Source: Chloroflexota bacterium (GTDB lineage: Bacteria > Chloroflexota > Anaerolineae > B4-G1 > SLSP01). From it: 64,000 bases of DNA. Where the stretch lies: contig JAIOAX010000015.1 of the NCBI GenBank assembly GCA_019873645.1, positions 40,581 to 104,580 on the forward strand, read 5' to 3'. This document shows positions 10,101-18,951 of this stretch, piece by piece. The notes beneath the pieces are model-generated. The model saw nothing but the letters and a program-made list of their open reading frames with translations. It made no database searches and was not told the origin of the DNA. Position numbers and translations under genes: made by a program. Each line of letters starts with the position of its first letter. Position 1 is the stretch's first letter.

Positions 10101-10170
10101 CTCTGTGGAGGAACTGGCCGTCAGGGTTTCGCGGCTTGTCCATGGGGATGGCGTATCAAAGGAGTTGTAA
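4126..10170 (+). CDS. Giant multi-GAF/PAS hybrid sensor histidine kinase with two receivers
   Basis: 2014 residues from GTG 4126. I count eight GAF domains (approximate starts 10, 158, 321, 495, 672, 843, 1027, 1218), each begun by a helix and ending in an AIENARL-type motif. A coiled coil at 1185-1215 precedes the last GAF. Then come a PAS domain (about 1400-1510), HisKA with SHELRTP (His1531), HATPase_c with NIVGNAHKYTP, DTGIGIAP and GTGLGLAIS (about 1635-1745), a receiver with Asp1818, and a second receiver with Asp1936. No membrane segment is evident, so it should sense cytosolic signals. Stop and the following ATG are 2 bases apart, tying it to the CheY-like regulator. Confidence 0.93.
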   Translation: MGNLQALSERLTTASSVAAVWDSALEEAVLWFGADAGAWVWETPTADVVPWEKGLRLDTAAWRALRVPLAASPEAQAWTTTQAPLPYMLGAPVVAEPWRGWLLLGRSHAPFTAEDVEFLGACVAVAQMAAAIWAQYTEVNLARTCQVQEWQTLQEIGRQIGESLNLETTLNVIMDGVAALIPYDATEITLFDAEQGALVSAAYRFNAAVGRELDLRNATYQLDEGLSGWLARTRQPLLIDDVLAFDAVRPKNENLKLWSRSFLGIPLIARGELVGTLELASAAPAHFTAHHKELAMLLGGQAAVAIENARLFEAAQKRLRTLEDLREIVNAVGRAGNAANVVREVASRVAAMLRAGIAGLLFYDAQAAALVAGTPFIGMPEEWVRHFNIPLPDPRVLLDLPDEHFYWQIDDAQSDPQVEALGLLPLAVALDVHQVIGVPLETAGELVGLITAANPEGRRHFTPEEAQMLAMLASQIAGTVRISQLVERMERRTQHLHSLVSVASTIGVSLNLNVVLDEIVRAVADLFNCQRTAIFVLDPVTGLLNLAAAKGVSERYRELSQSVPVLKDSRSHAVATNTLVVVADVLQAPESAKVAQIAYEEGFRAFVDCPLHRGDQVVGMLSVQFAAPHTFSDDELSVLQVLAEQASIAIENARLYTQTDAELRRRLEALEALQRITRDITATIDLDHILHGVLDEAIRFSAADAGLIALFSGADFELRVSRGYDNAALEAIGRLSSGTEPGSPLTRFLSRQETIYLPDVAQTSDMAMFLPEARTLLVEPVFYEEQLAAVILLQSRQPAAFSPTVLEFVTGLAAQTSIAVGNARRYMEQLERGELMHKRAEQMSLLLEVSRTMRSDRPLDETLLDIAYAVQEGTGFNIVLISVVEGLSVRRVAGAGIPLARLEQMKAVRHPWPRIRALLQERFRLGRCYYIPAEHYEELFGGDIDVFIPGPTEIERQPGMWHPKDTFIIPLYGSHGEVVGIMSVDDPLDGRAPTALTAEVIEIFAAQVALAIENNRLIEDLQRQLNTLRLFNELSRSITTKLDLPLVLNTVVQSVTNLLNYDYATIFLQDKTGQRFVPLATSGYALEMLAGKSFGHDESAVGTVARTGMPLVIEDAETDPYPRIGPLDIGSSIMVPLMVEGRSVGILAADRKVKGDFTPTAVATLTALADQVAVAVENARLFEEVKRFNEELEMRVAERTRELAEALEDLRLQRDRSGVLYHIASELVASLDIDRVLSQALMLLQKAVKASRSAVILLDPNTGKLFYRAAIGHTEPIPPGGRPAPFGRNEGVVGWVLTQRTPLIVPNALQDERCLVMDDRTVRSVLAVPILGGAGESLGVILLQSPVEDVFGEPELRLVEAAAVQLGNALNNAELYRLIREQAERLGAMLREQQNEAAKNKAILEGIADGVMVGDANGRVILFNAAAEHVLSISREQALGRSQDEILGLYGSAAHEWLAQIARWRANPRSYSASDFLAHRMEVGRRFVSMHLSPVISPSQEFLGVVAVFRDITAEVEADRAKSDFVSTVSHELRTPMTSIVGYVDLILMGATGPLSDMQREFLKKVRTNSERLTKLVNDLLDISRIETGRVVLQMAPVAIEEIIRQVADLLQPKIAEKEQHLSLVLPPALPKVYGDRDRLAQIVTNIVGNAHKYTPVGGHISVYAYVRKAKLYVAVSDTGIGIAPENQKKIFERFYRVENDPAVYEVSGTGLGLAISLSLIQMHGGDISLDSALGKGSTFTFCVPLAEGEPTEDVGELPPRIAGEVKATILVVEDDRESADLLKVMLHQEDVEFLTATSGEEALRIAREKHPDVITLDIRLPDLDGFEVLQLLKRDAETADIPVVIVSVTADRARGLRLGATEYLVKPLNEQRLRAVILPLLKKQGTVVVASSDRGLLDPLRAALQLHSLHVHTARNGERALHIARTAHPVVVVLDHPLPDMDGYQVLEQLRQDTAMVDTAVIVLTGETPRAAERLSPTATSATVQFLSKPFSVEELAVRVSRLVHGDGVSKEL

Positions 10171-10172
10171 GT

Positions 10173-10550
10173 ATGGCTAAAATACTGGTTGCCGAAGACG
10201 AACGTGACATTCGTGAACTGATCGCCTTTATGCTGCAATATGCCGGCTTCGATGTTGAGTTGTGCAGCAATGGCGTGGAAGCCGTAGAAAAAGCGCAGCG
10301 CATCATCCCCGATTTGATCCTGATGGATGTACGGATGCCACGGATGACCGGCTATCAAGCATGCGAAGCCTTGAAAGGGAACCCGCTGACCCAAAACATT
10401 CCGGTGATCTTCCTTTCGGCCAAAGGTCAGGAGAGTGAAATCCAGGAGGGGCTGGAAGCCGGGGCCGTAGAATATATCCTTAAACCCTTTACGCCTGATG
10501 AATTGACAGCGCAGGTAAACAAGGTTTTGCGGGAAGTCGGTAAAGTGTGA
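10173..10550 (+). CDS. Single-domain CheY-like response regulator
   Basis: 125 residues forming one receiver domain: acidic pair in VAEDERD, phosphoacceptor Asp52 in LMDVRMPRMTGY, conserved Ser/Thr in FLSAKG and Lys in LKPFTPDEL. There is no output domain, so it acts through protein contacts or as a phosphate shuttle. It starts two bases after the giant hybrid kinase, with GGAGTTGTAAGT before the ATG, and is the obvious diffusible partner of that kinase or of its internal receivers. Confidence 0.92.
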   Translation: MAKILVAEDERDIRELIAFMLQYAGFDVELCSNGVEAVEKAQRIIPDLILMDVRMPRMTGYQACEALKGNPLTQNIPVIFLSAKGQESEIQEGLEAGAVEYILKPFTPDELTAQVNKVLREVGKV

Positions 10551-10572
10551 CCGGTCCAATGGAGTATGGCTT

Positions 10573-11361
10573 ATGAGCGCGATTATCCTTGAAAGCAGCC
10601 TCGTCCATTATGAGGCTTTAGGACGTGGCAAACCCCTGCTCTTTCTCCATGATTGGTTGGGGTCGTGGCGTTACTGGGTACCCACGATGGTGGACATGTC
10701 TTCCTCCCATCGCGCGTATGCGTTGGATTTCTGGGGGTTTGGCGATTCCGATAAAGTGGCGACGCGCTACAGCATCCCCGGCTACGTGGGACAGGTGGAG
10801 CTGTTTATGGATCAGATGGGCATTAGTAGCGTCCCGATTATCGGCCACGGCCTGGGGGGAATTGTGGGCGCCAATTTCGCCCTGGCGCACCCGGAGCGCG
10901 TTGAGCAGTTGATGACCGTCTGCACCCCTCTCAGCGCTGGTGACATCGCGCGTTCGTTGAGTGGCTATAACGGCGGCGAGAATCCCGCCAAGGTGATCCT
11001 CGGCCGTCGCCTGAAGTCTTACGAAGAAGTGGATATCGAAGCTGCCAAGACTGATGCCAACGCCGTCGTGCAGAGCGTGCGTTACGTGATGGGACACAAT
11101 CTCCTGGATGTATTGGAAGACCTGGAGATTCCGGTGTTGCTGGTCTGTGGACGCGAGGATCCCATCATCCAACCGCCCAGTGACGAAGTACTGGAAAGTC
11201 TGAGTTACAATGTCTATCCGTTCATTTTCGAGACGGCGCAACACTATCCCATGTTGGAAGAAACCAGCAAATTCGACCGCCTGCTGCGCGATTTCCTGGT
11301 TCACAAGGACAACTGGGATGAGATCGAAGTAAAGGACGAATGGCGCAGACGGATGCGTTAA
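10573..11361 (+). CDS. Alpha/beta hydrolase-fold protein lacking the nucleophile serine
   Basis: 262 residues with a full alpha/beta-hydrolase core: oxyanion-side HDWLGS, the DFWGFGDS loop, the nucleophile elbow, an acid in CGREDPI and the late histidine in AQHYPML. The elbow reads GHGLGG (91-96), so the position of the nucleophile (residue 93, normally Ser/Cys/Asp) is glycine; the codon is GGC, one base from AGC. The protein may be a non-catalytic binding protein, or catalysis may use another residue. It follows the receiver gene by 22 bases and may be part of the same transcript. Its C-terminus is like the hydrolase cut by the window start. Confidence 0.85.
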   Translation: MSAIILESSLVHYEALGRGKPLLFLHDWLGSWRYWVPTMVDMSSSHRAYALDFWGFGDSDKVATRYSIPGYVGQVELFMDQMGISSVPIIGHGLGGIVGANFALAHPERVEQLMTVCTPLSAGDIARSLSGYNGGENPAKVILGRRLKSYEEVDIEAAKTDANAVVQSVRYVMGHNLLDVLEDLEIPVLLVCGREDPIIQPPSDEVLESLSYNVYPFIFETAQHYPMLEETSKFDRLLRDFLVHKDNWDEIEVKDEWRRRMR

Positions 11362-11442
11362 TTGAGTCCAACAAGCCCAAAGTCTCACTACAGAGTACAC
11401 AGAGTTTTTTAGATTGGGCGTGACAAGCGAGATACAGCGACG

Positions 11443-12201
11443 ATGAGCAAGAACGTTGGCGGAGCCGATCCGTGGGCTGTGGGCTGGCTGATGCGCGTGC
11501 TGGTGTTGCTGGCCGTCCTCGCCGCTTTCGGCGTGCCCCTGGGGGTGATTCCCATTGTGGCGGTCACATCTCCGGCAGAGGGCGGGGCTGCACCAGAAGC
11601 GGGACGGATCGTCATCCCCCTGAGTACCTCCGCGCCGACTCCCACCGTAGCCCCATTGACCCCCGCGCCCCACACTCCGCGTGTTGGCATCATCGCCGGC
11701 CATCACGGCAACGATAGCGGCGCTCTCTGCCCGGACGGCTTGCAGGAGGCAGATATCAACCTCGATGTGGCACGGCGGGTGGTGGCGTTGCTGATGCAAT
11801 CTGGCTGGAACGTGGATCTGCTGGATGAATTTGATGTGCGCCTGAATGACTATAAAGCGGACGCGCTGCTTTCGATTCACGCCGATTCTTGTAGCTTCCC
11901 GGGTAAATCCGGCTTCAAGATTACGCGCGCCGAATCTGGCCTGCATACTTCCTCTGCGGATGCCCTGGTTGATTGCATCATCCGCCATTATGCCGAACGT
12001 ACCGGCCTGGCGTTTGACGCCGACACCATCACCTATGACATGACCCGCTATCATGCCTACTATGAGATTGACCGCAACACCCCGGCCGCGATCATCGAAA
12101 TCGGCTTCATGCTCGATGACCGTGAGCTTCTGACGCAACGCCCCGATGTTGTAGCGCAGGGGATTGTGGATGGCCTGCGCTGTTTCATTGGCGGCGAGTA
12201 A
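11443..12201 (+). CDS. N-acetylmuramoyl-L-alanine amidase (Amidase_3), membrane-anchored
   Basis: 252 residues. An N-terminal hydrophobic helix (about 16-43) is followed by a Ser/Thr/Pro-rich linker and an Amidase_3 zinc domain from residue 80. Zinc ligands fit His87 (AGHHGND), Glu102 (LQEADIN) and His146 (SIHAD); the catalytic glutamate fits Glu219 (IIEIGF). Such enzymes cut the bond between MurNAc and the stem peptide in peptidoglycan outside the cytoplasmic membrane. The gene stands alone, with 81 bases upstream containing a remnant of the CAGAG repeat family. No SH3 or SPOR domain is present. Confidence 0.88.
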   Translation: MSKNVGGADPWAVGWLMRVLVLLAVLAAFGVPLGVIPIVAVTSPAEGGAAPEAGRIVIPLSTSAPTPTVAPLTPAPHTPRVGIIAGHHGNDSGALCPDGLQEADINLDVARRVVALLMQSGWNVDLLDEFDVRLNDYKADALLSIHADSCSFPGKSGFKITRAESGLHTSSADALVDCIIRHYAERTGLAFDADTITYDMTRYHAYYEIDRNTPAAIIEIGFMLDDRELLTQRPDVVAQGIVDGLRCFIGGE

Positions 12202-12478
12202 CCCTCTCGACGGGTGCATTTCAACTTCGGGGCAAATCTTGTTGTGGCCGGTCTCTGACCGCGCCACTGTGGGGGCGCTGGCAGGCGCGGTCTGGAGACC
12301 GGCCTGAGCAGTGTTCAGTTACCGTAGCTGATAAGTCGCCCCCGTCCTGAAATGTATCCCATCTCGATGGTGAATTTGCGCTTTGCGTTGAGCGGTGTAA
12401 AATAGCCGTAGATAGGCGCGTTGTTCTGTGGATTATTTTTTCCCATTGAGTTCACCATAACGAAAAGGAGGCACACCT
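12202..12478. other. Intergenic region with inverted repeat before ssb
   Basis: 277 bases without a gene. It holds an imperfect inverted repeat with arms 12246-12265 and 12284-12304 (GGCCGGTCTCTGACCGCGCC against its complement, one bulge) and an 18-base loop. There is no T-tract, so it is either a weak terminator for the amidase gene or a REP-like palindrome. A likely ssb promoter follows. Confidence 0.6.
12375..12403 (+). promoter_or_regulatory. Putative sigma-70 promoter of ssb
   Basis: TTTGCG (12375-12380), 17-base spacer, TAAAAT (12398-12403), about 75 bases before the ssb start. The same -35 hexamer and spacer occur before the Wzc-like gene at 41836-41864. Prediction by eye only. Confidence 0.4.
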
Positions 12479-12904
12479 ATGGCATATCAGAAACTGATCA
12501 TCGTCGGGAACCTGGGCCGCGACCCGGAGATGCGTTACACCCCCGATGGAACGCCGGTCACGACGCTCAGCGTGGCGACGAACCGCAAATGGAACAACCC
12601 GGACGGGACAAAAGGCGAGGAAACGACCTGGTTCCGCGTGACGGCCTGGCGGCGCGACGCCGAAATTGCCGCTCAGTATCTCACCAAGGGCCAGCAAGTG
12701 ATGATCGAGGGGCGTCTGACCCCCGACAAAAATACCGGCGGCCCCCGTATCTGGACACGCCAGGACGGTACGGCCGGGGCCAATTACGAAGTCACCGCGG
12801 ACCGCATCGTGCTGCTTGGTAACCGTGGCGGTGAAGTTGGCGGTGCTGCCGGCGTTGCAGAAACATCAGAAAGCTATGTGGCCGAGGAAGAGGTTCCTTT
12901 CTAA
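12479..12904 (+). CDS. ssb: Single-stranded DNA-binding protein
   Basis: 141 residues beginning MAYQKLIIVGNLGRDPEMRYT, the typical OB-fold N-terminus of bacterial SSB. Aromatic ssDNA-stacking residues follow in TTWFRVTAW. The C-terminus is the acidic EEEVPF tip, equivalent to the DDDIPF partner-binding tail. The OB domain spans about residues 3-115 with a very short linker. A strong AAGGAGG precedes the ATG. It is transcribed alone here, outside the usual rpsF-ssb-rpsR operon, and is closed by a clear terminator. Confidence 0.96.
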   Translation: MAYQKLIIVGNLGRDPEMRYTPDGTPVTTLSVATNRKWNNPDGTKGEETTWFRVTAWRRDAEIAAQYLTKGQQVMIEGRLTPDKNTGGPRIWTRQDGTAGANYEVTADRIVLLGNRGGEVGGAAGVAETSESYVAEEEVPF

Positions 12905-12927
12905 AAAGCCACATCGTGTCATTGAAC

Positions 12928-12962
12928 AACAGAGGGGCCTGCGAGACGCCCCTCTGTTCTTT
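12928..12962 (+). terminator. Intrinsic terminator after ssb
   Basis: Perfect 11-bp stem (AACAGAGGGGC at 12928-12938 with GCCCCTCTGTT at 12948-12958), 9-base loop, then CTTT. It lies 23 bases after the ssb stop. Confidence 0.75.
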
Positions 12963-12975
12963 GAGGAGGTTATGG

Positions 12976-13293
12976 ATGACCATGAAGCCCAAATCTATCA
13001 ATGTGGAATTGCCCGCCGGCCTTGAACCCATCTATGCCAACTTTGCCTTGATTTCGCATACCCCATCTGAACTTATCTTTGACCTGGCGCAAATGTTGCC
13101 CAACCAACCCCAGGTGCGTGTCAAGGCGCGGGTGATCTTCACACCGTTGAACGCGAAATTGCTGCTGCGCGCCCTGCAAGATAACCTTGCCAAATACGAG
13201 GCGACCTTCGGCGAGATCGTGATCCCCGGTCAAGGAGATGATCTGGTGCGCGCCTTTTTCGGGGGTGTTCATCCACCGGATACGGAGGGATAG
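12976..13293 (+). CDS. DUF3467 family protein
   Basis: 105 residues from ATG 12976, chosen because GAGGAGGT lies 5 bases upstream; a longer frame from 12916 would overlap the ssb terminator. The body has the DUF3467 look: an LEPIYANFALISHTPSELIFDLA block followed by VKARVIFTP and a helix LLRALQDNLAKYEATFG. Members are small cytosolic proteins of unknown function, found widely in bacteria. The stop is next to the ATG of the translin homologue (1 base apart), so the two are probably co-translated. Function unknown. Confidence 0.8.
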   Translation: MTMKPKSINVELPAGLEPIYANFALISHTPSELIFDLAQMLPNQPQVRVKARVIFTPLNAKLLLRALQDNLAKYEATFGEIVIPGQGDDLVRAFFGGVHPPDTEG

Positions 13294-13294
13294 C

Positions 13295-15686
<2,392 letters not shown>

Positions 15687-15692
15687 GACTTT

Positions 15693-16889
15693 ATGCAGCT
15701 CGAAGTCTTAAAACAGCACCTTAAACGGCAGACAGGCTGCGCTGACCGGGACATCCGAATCGTTTACGCGCCGTTGCGGATTTCGCCGTTCGGCGCGCAT
15801 GTGGATCACCAGGATGGATTGGTGACCGGCATGACGCTGAATCAGGCGATTCTGTTGGCCTTCACGCCGCGCGCCGACCGGCGCGTATGTGTGGAGAGCC
15901 TGAACTTCCCCGGCTGCGTGGAGTTTACCCTGGATGATGTGCCGCCCAAATCGGCGAAAGACTGGGGCAACTATGTGCGCGGTGCAGCGCTGGCCTTGCA
16001 ACAACGTTACACCTTGCACACCGGCATTGACGCAGTGGTGGGGGGGGATATGCCCATCGGCGGTCTGAGTTCCTCGGCGGCCGTGGGGGTAGCGTATCTG
16101 CTGGCCCTGGAGACGGCGAACGGCCTGACGATTTCTCCTGCCGAAAACATTCAGCTTGACCGCTACATCGAGAATATCTACCTGGGTCTGAAAAACGGCA
16201 TCATGGATCAGTCTATGATTCTGATGAGCGAACGTGATACACTCACCTACCTGGATTGCCAGACTGTAGCGTTCGAGAAGATTCCCATCCCGCCCGCTAA
16301 GAACGGTTTCGACATCCTGGTCGTCTACTCCGGCGTGGAACAGGCGTTGGTAGGCACCGATTACAACAACCGCGTGGCCGAGTGCCAGGAAGCGGCCCGC
16401 TTGTTGCTCACCTGGTCGGGGCAGAGGCCGCCGGAACAGCCGCGCTTGCGGATGGTGCCGGAGGCCGTCTATGCCGAGTTGGGCGAACGGCTGCCTGCGC
16501 CGTTGAACCGGCGGGCGCGACATTTCTTTACCGAAATTGCGCGCGTGCGCGAAGGCGTGGCGGCCTGGCGTGCGGGCGATGTCATGCGCATCGGGCAGCT
16601 CATGCGCGAATCAGGCGCCAGCTCGATCCACAACTACGAATCGGGTTGTCCGCAGTTGGTGACGCTTTACAACATCCTGTGTGCGACCCCCGGTGTGTAC
16701 GGCGCGCGTTTTAGCGGCGCCGGGTTCCGCGGCTGCTGTATCGCCTTGAGCGATCCGGCCTGCCGCGAGGAAATTCGCGCCTTCATTGACGCGCGCTATC
16801 CGGCGGCGCACCCTAATGCCGGAGCGCGCTACAGCGTGCATTTCTGCAAGTCGGATGGGCCGGCACGGGTGTTGGAGGGGAGTGGTTAG
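15693..16889 (+). CDS. GHMP kinase, galacturonokinase-like
   Basis: 398 residues of the galactokinase branch of GHMP kinases. The sugar-binding signature is APLRISPFGAHVDHQDG (26-42), not the GRVNLIGEHTDY form of galactokinase. It is almost that of plant D-galacturonic acid-1-phosphate kinase (APYRICPLGAHIDHQGG). Other shared blocks are GGLSSSAAVGVAYLLALE (123-140), YLGLKNGIMDQS and GVYGARFSGAGFRGCC. The expected reaction is D-galacturonate plus ATP to D-galacturonate 1-phosphate, a salvage route to UDP-GalA. It is co-directional with sat-apsK (6-base gap) and precedes a gene-poor stretch. Assignment rests on recalled similarity, not on a search. Confidence 0.75.
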   Translation: MQLEVLKQHLKRQTGCADRDIRIVYAPLRISPFGAHVDHQDGLVTGMTLNQAILLAFTPRADRRVCVESLNFPGCVEFTLDDVPPKSAKDWGNYVRGAALALQQRYTLHTGIDAVVGGDMPIGGLSSSAAVGVAYLLALETANGLTISPAENIQLDRYIENIYLGLKNGIMDQSMILMSERDTLTYLDCQTVAFEKIPIPPAKNGFDILVVYSGVEQALVGTDYNNRVAECQEAARLLLTWSGQRPPEQPRLRMVPEAVYAELGERLPAPLNRRARHFFTEIARVREGVAAWRAGDVMRIGQLMRESGASSIHNYESGCPQLVTLYNILCATPGVYGARFSGAGFRGCCIALSDPACREEIRAFIDARYPAAHPNAGARYSVHFCKSDGPARVLEGSG

Positions 16890-17181
16890 TGGTCAGTTTT
16901 TGGCTATCAGTTTCTGAGCGTAGCACAGGACAGTACTTTTGCGCCCCCGCTTCCAGCCTTGCCCCAAAGGGAGCGAGGAGGTAAATAGAGGGGGATTTTG
17001 CGCGGTGAAGCCGCGCAAAATCCCCCTTCGAGAAATCCCCCCGCTCTCCCCGCAGGCGGGGATAGCGGGGGCAGGGGGTGAGAGGGGAAAACGCAAAAAA
17101 CCTGCCCCATCCTGAAATGCACCCGAAAGTTTCCTTACCAACGGCAAAATGTGGTAAAATGTTTATACAAGGGAGGGGCGT
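16890..17181. repeat. Gene-free stretch with perfect hairpin and G/C-rich intergenic repeat
   Basis: 292 bases without a credible gene. A perfect 17-bp inverted repeat lies at 16989-17005 and 17011-17027 with a 5-base loop (left arm AGGGGGATTTTGCGCGG). Next to it, 17036-17090 is a C-run/G-run palindrome around CCCCGCAGGCGGGG. Together these look like a dispersed intergenic repeat, not a simple terminator. A short reverse-strand frame through it (16893-17147) has repeat-like, non-protein composition. Confidence 0.6.
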
Positions 17182-18219
17182 ATGGAAAACTCACAGTTAA
17201 CCCAACTGATCCGCCGAGAGCTGCCGGGTATTCTGCGGCGCGACCGCGAGATGCGCGAATGGGTGCTGAGCCTGACGCGCGAACGTTATGCGGACAAGAA
17301 CGAGACCGAAAGCCGCTTTGACCGCGTGCTGGATGAACTGCGTCGTGAGCGCGAGGAAAACTTCCGCAAGTGGGAGGCCGCTCAACAAGAACTTCGCGCC
17401 CTGCGTGAAGAACAGAACCGCAAGTGGGAGGCCGCTCAACAAGAACTTCGCACCCTGCGCGAAGAGCAGAACCGCAAGTGGGAGGCCAATCAGCAAGAAC
17501 TCCGCGTCCTGCGCGAAGAGCAGAACCGCAAGTGGGAGGTCAATCAGCAAGAACTCCGCGCCCTGCGCGAAGAGCAGAACCGCAAGTGGGAGGAGCAAAA
17601 CCGCAAGTGGGAGGCCAATCAGCAAGAACTCCGCGCCCTGCGCGAAGAGCAGAACCGCAAGTGGGAAGAGCAAAACCGCAAGTGGGAGGCCAATCAGCAA
17701 GAACTCCGCGCCCTGCGCGAAGAGCAGAACCGCAAGTGGGAAGAGCAGAACCGCAAGTGGGAAGAAAATCAGGCGACGATTAACGCTATGTTGGCTGAAA
17801 TCCGCGGACTGGGGCGGAAGTACGATAGTACCATCGGTGCATTAGGAGCACGTTGGGGCTTGCAGACTGAACAATCTTTCCGCAATGCACTGGCCGGGAT
17901 TCTGGGAACCTCTTTCGGCGTTGAAGTGCTGAATGTGAGAGAATACGATGACGCGGGCGAAGTGTTCGGGCGACCTGACCAGATAGAATTGGATGTCATC
18001 ATCCAGAATGGTTCCTTGCTTCTCTGTGAAATCAAGGCCTCTATGAGCAAATCGGACATGGTCATCTTTGAGCGCAAAGTGCGCTTCTACGAAAAACGCC
18101 ACAACCGGAAGGCCAACCGGATGCTGGTCATCTCACCGATGGTCGAGGAACGCGCACGGGCCTTGGCGAATGAACTGGGCATCGAGGTCTACAGCTATGC
18201 CGAGGACGTGGCGTTGTAA
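17182..18219 (+). CDS. Coiled-coil protein with DUF3782-like PD-(D/E)XK domain, copy 1
   Basis: 345 residues. Residues 1-55 are a basic helical N-terminus. Residues 56-200 are a repetitive coiled coil built from 18-residue units (EEQNRKWEANQQELRALR) with three extra 7-residue EQNRKWE insertions. The C-terminal 140 residues are globular, with ELDVIIQNG followed by LLCEIKAS, the D...ExK arrangement of PD-(D/E)XK nucleases, as in DUF3782 proteins. The family function is unknown. Its DNA is nearly identical to 19886-20728 except for repeat number and one short patch after the EIK motif. A GGGAGGGG lies just before the ATG. Confidence 0.75.
   Translation: MENSQLTQLIRRELPGILRRDREMREWVLSLTRERYADKNETESRFDRVLDELRREREENFRKWEAAQQELRALREEQNRKWEAAQQELRTLREEQNRKWEANQQELRVLREEQNRKWEVNQQELRALREEQNRKWEEQNRKWEANQQELRALREEQNRKWEEQNRKWEANQQELRALREEQNRKWEEQNRKWEENQATINAMLAEIRGLGRKYDSTIGALGARWGLQTEQSFRNALAGILGTSFGVEVLNVREYDDAGEVFGRPDQIELDVIIQNGSLLLCEIKASMSKSDMVIFERKVRFYEKRHNRKANRMLVISPMVEERARALANELGIEVYSYAEDVAL
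17353..17777 (+). repeat. Direct 54-bp repeats encoding coiled coil, copy 1
   Basis: About six 54-bp units, with interspersed 21-bp part-units (encoding EQNRKWE), lie in frame. The units are nearly identical at DNA level, so unequal recombination can change coil length in steps that keep the frame. 18 residues equal an 11 plus 7 coiled-coil period. Confidence 0.85.
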
Positions 18220-18240
18220 ATGGCTTGATACCGTGTTTCG

Positions 18241-18951
18241 GTGCTTATGGAGATGAATACACCGGGCTGTCCCACACATGTGTCTGGGTATATGCAGGCT
18301 TGTCTAAATGCCCTCGCCGCTCAAGGGTTGGGTGAGGCGATTTCGGTGGGTGGCGGGCTGGGATTGCTACATTATCTGGATTATCGTACGACCCACGATG
18401 TGGATGCTTGGTGGACTGATTCTGCTACGCCACAAGTGCGTACTCAGGTCGTCCGTGTACTGGAAATGACGCTGGCGCCGTATGGACAGATCAAGACACG
18501 GACATGGGGTGATGTTGTCAGTGTTGAGTTGAGTGTGGAAGGGCAGGCTGTATTTAGTTTTCAAATCGCGGCGCGGGATGCGCAATTGGAACCGTCGGTT
18601 AAACTCCCATGGGTGAATGTATGGCTGGATAGTTTCCCCGACCTGGTTGCCGGTAAAATGGTTGCCCTGGTTGAGCGTGGGGCGCCGCGTGATTTTCGGG
18701 ATATTTATGCTGTATGCCAGGCGGGTTTGATGACACCGGAACAGTGTTGGACGTTGTGGCGGCGGCGGCAGCAATTATCCGGCAGCGATACCGATCAAAT
18801 GCGCGCCAGATTGGCTATCGAAACACATTTGGCGCGTATTGAACAGCATCGTCCCCTGATGCAGATTGAGGATGAACAAGCGCGGACCCAGGCTATGCAG
18901 TTGCGCAATTGGTTTCGTGAGGTATTCTTGTATGGCTGTCTCATGGATTGA
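18241..18951 (+). CDS. AbiEii/AbiGii-like nucleotidyltransferase
   Basis: 236 residues from GTG 18241 (ATGs at 18247 and 18253 are alternatives; no good ribosome site is seen). Residues 36-58 give SVGGGLGLLHYLDYRTTHDVDAWW, with the G-G and DxD (Asp53, Asp55) nucleotidyltransferase core. PDLVAGKMVALVERGAPRDFRDIY follows, as in AbiEii toxins and related phage-defence NTases. Family toxins modify tRNA or protein by nucleotide transfer. The 3' end overlaps the next small frame by 20 bases, which suggests a two-gene unit. Lower certainty that it is a toxin: many AbiEii-like proteins are uncharacterised. Confidence 0.7.
   Translation: MLMEMNTPGCPTHVSGYMQACLNALAAQGLGEAISVGGGLGLLHYLDYRTTHDVDAWWTDSATPQVRTQVVRVLEMTLAPYGQIKTRTWGDVVSVELSVEGQAVFSFQIAARDAQLEPSVKLPWVNVWLDSFPDLVAGKMVALVERGAPRDFRDIYAVCQAGLMTPEQCWTLWRRRQQLSGSDTDQMRARLAIETHLARIEQHRPLMQIEDEQARTQAMQLRNWFREVFLYGCLMD

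Noticed and set aside
10618..12267. Minus-strand open frame of 549 codons across the hydrolase and amidase genes
   Set aside because: Both plus-strand genes have clear catalytic motifs; the antisense frame has none and crosses two genes.
17353..17777. Possible CRISPR array, because of regular repeats
   Set aside because: The 54-bp units are contiguous, in frame with a coiled coil and have no unique spacers.
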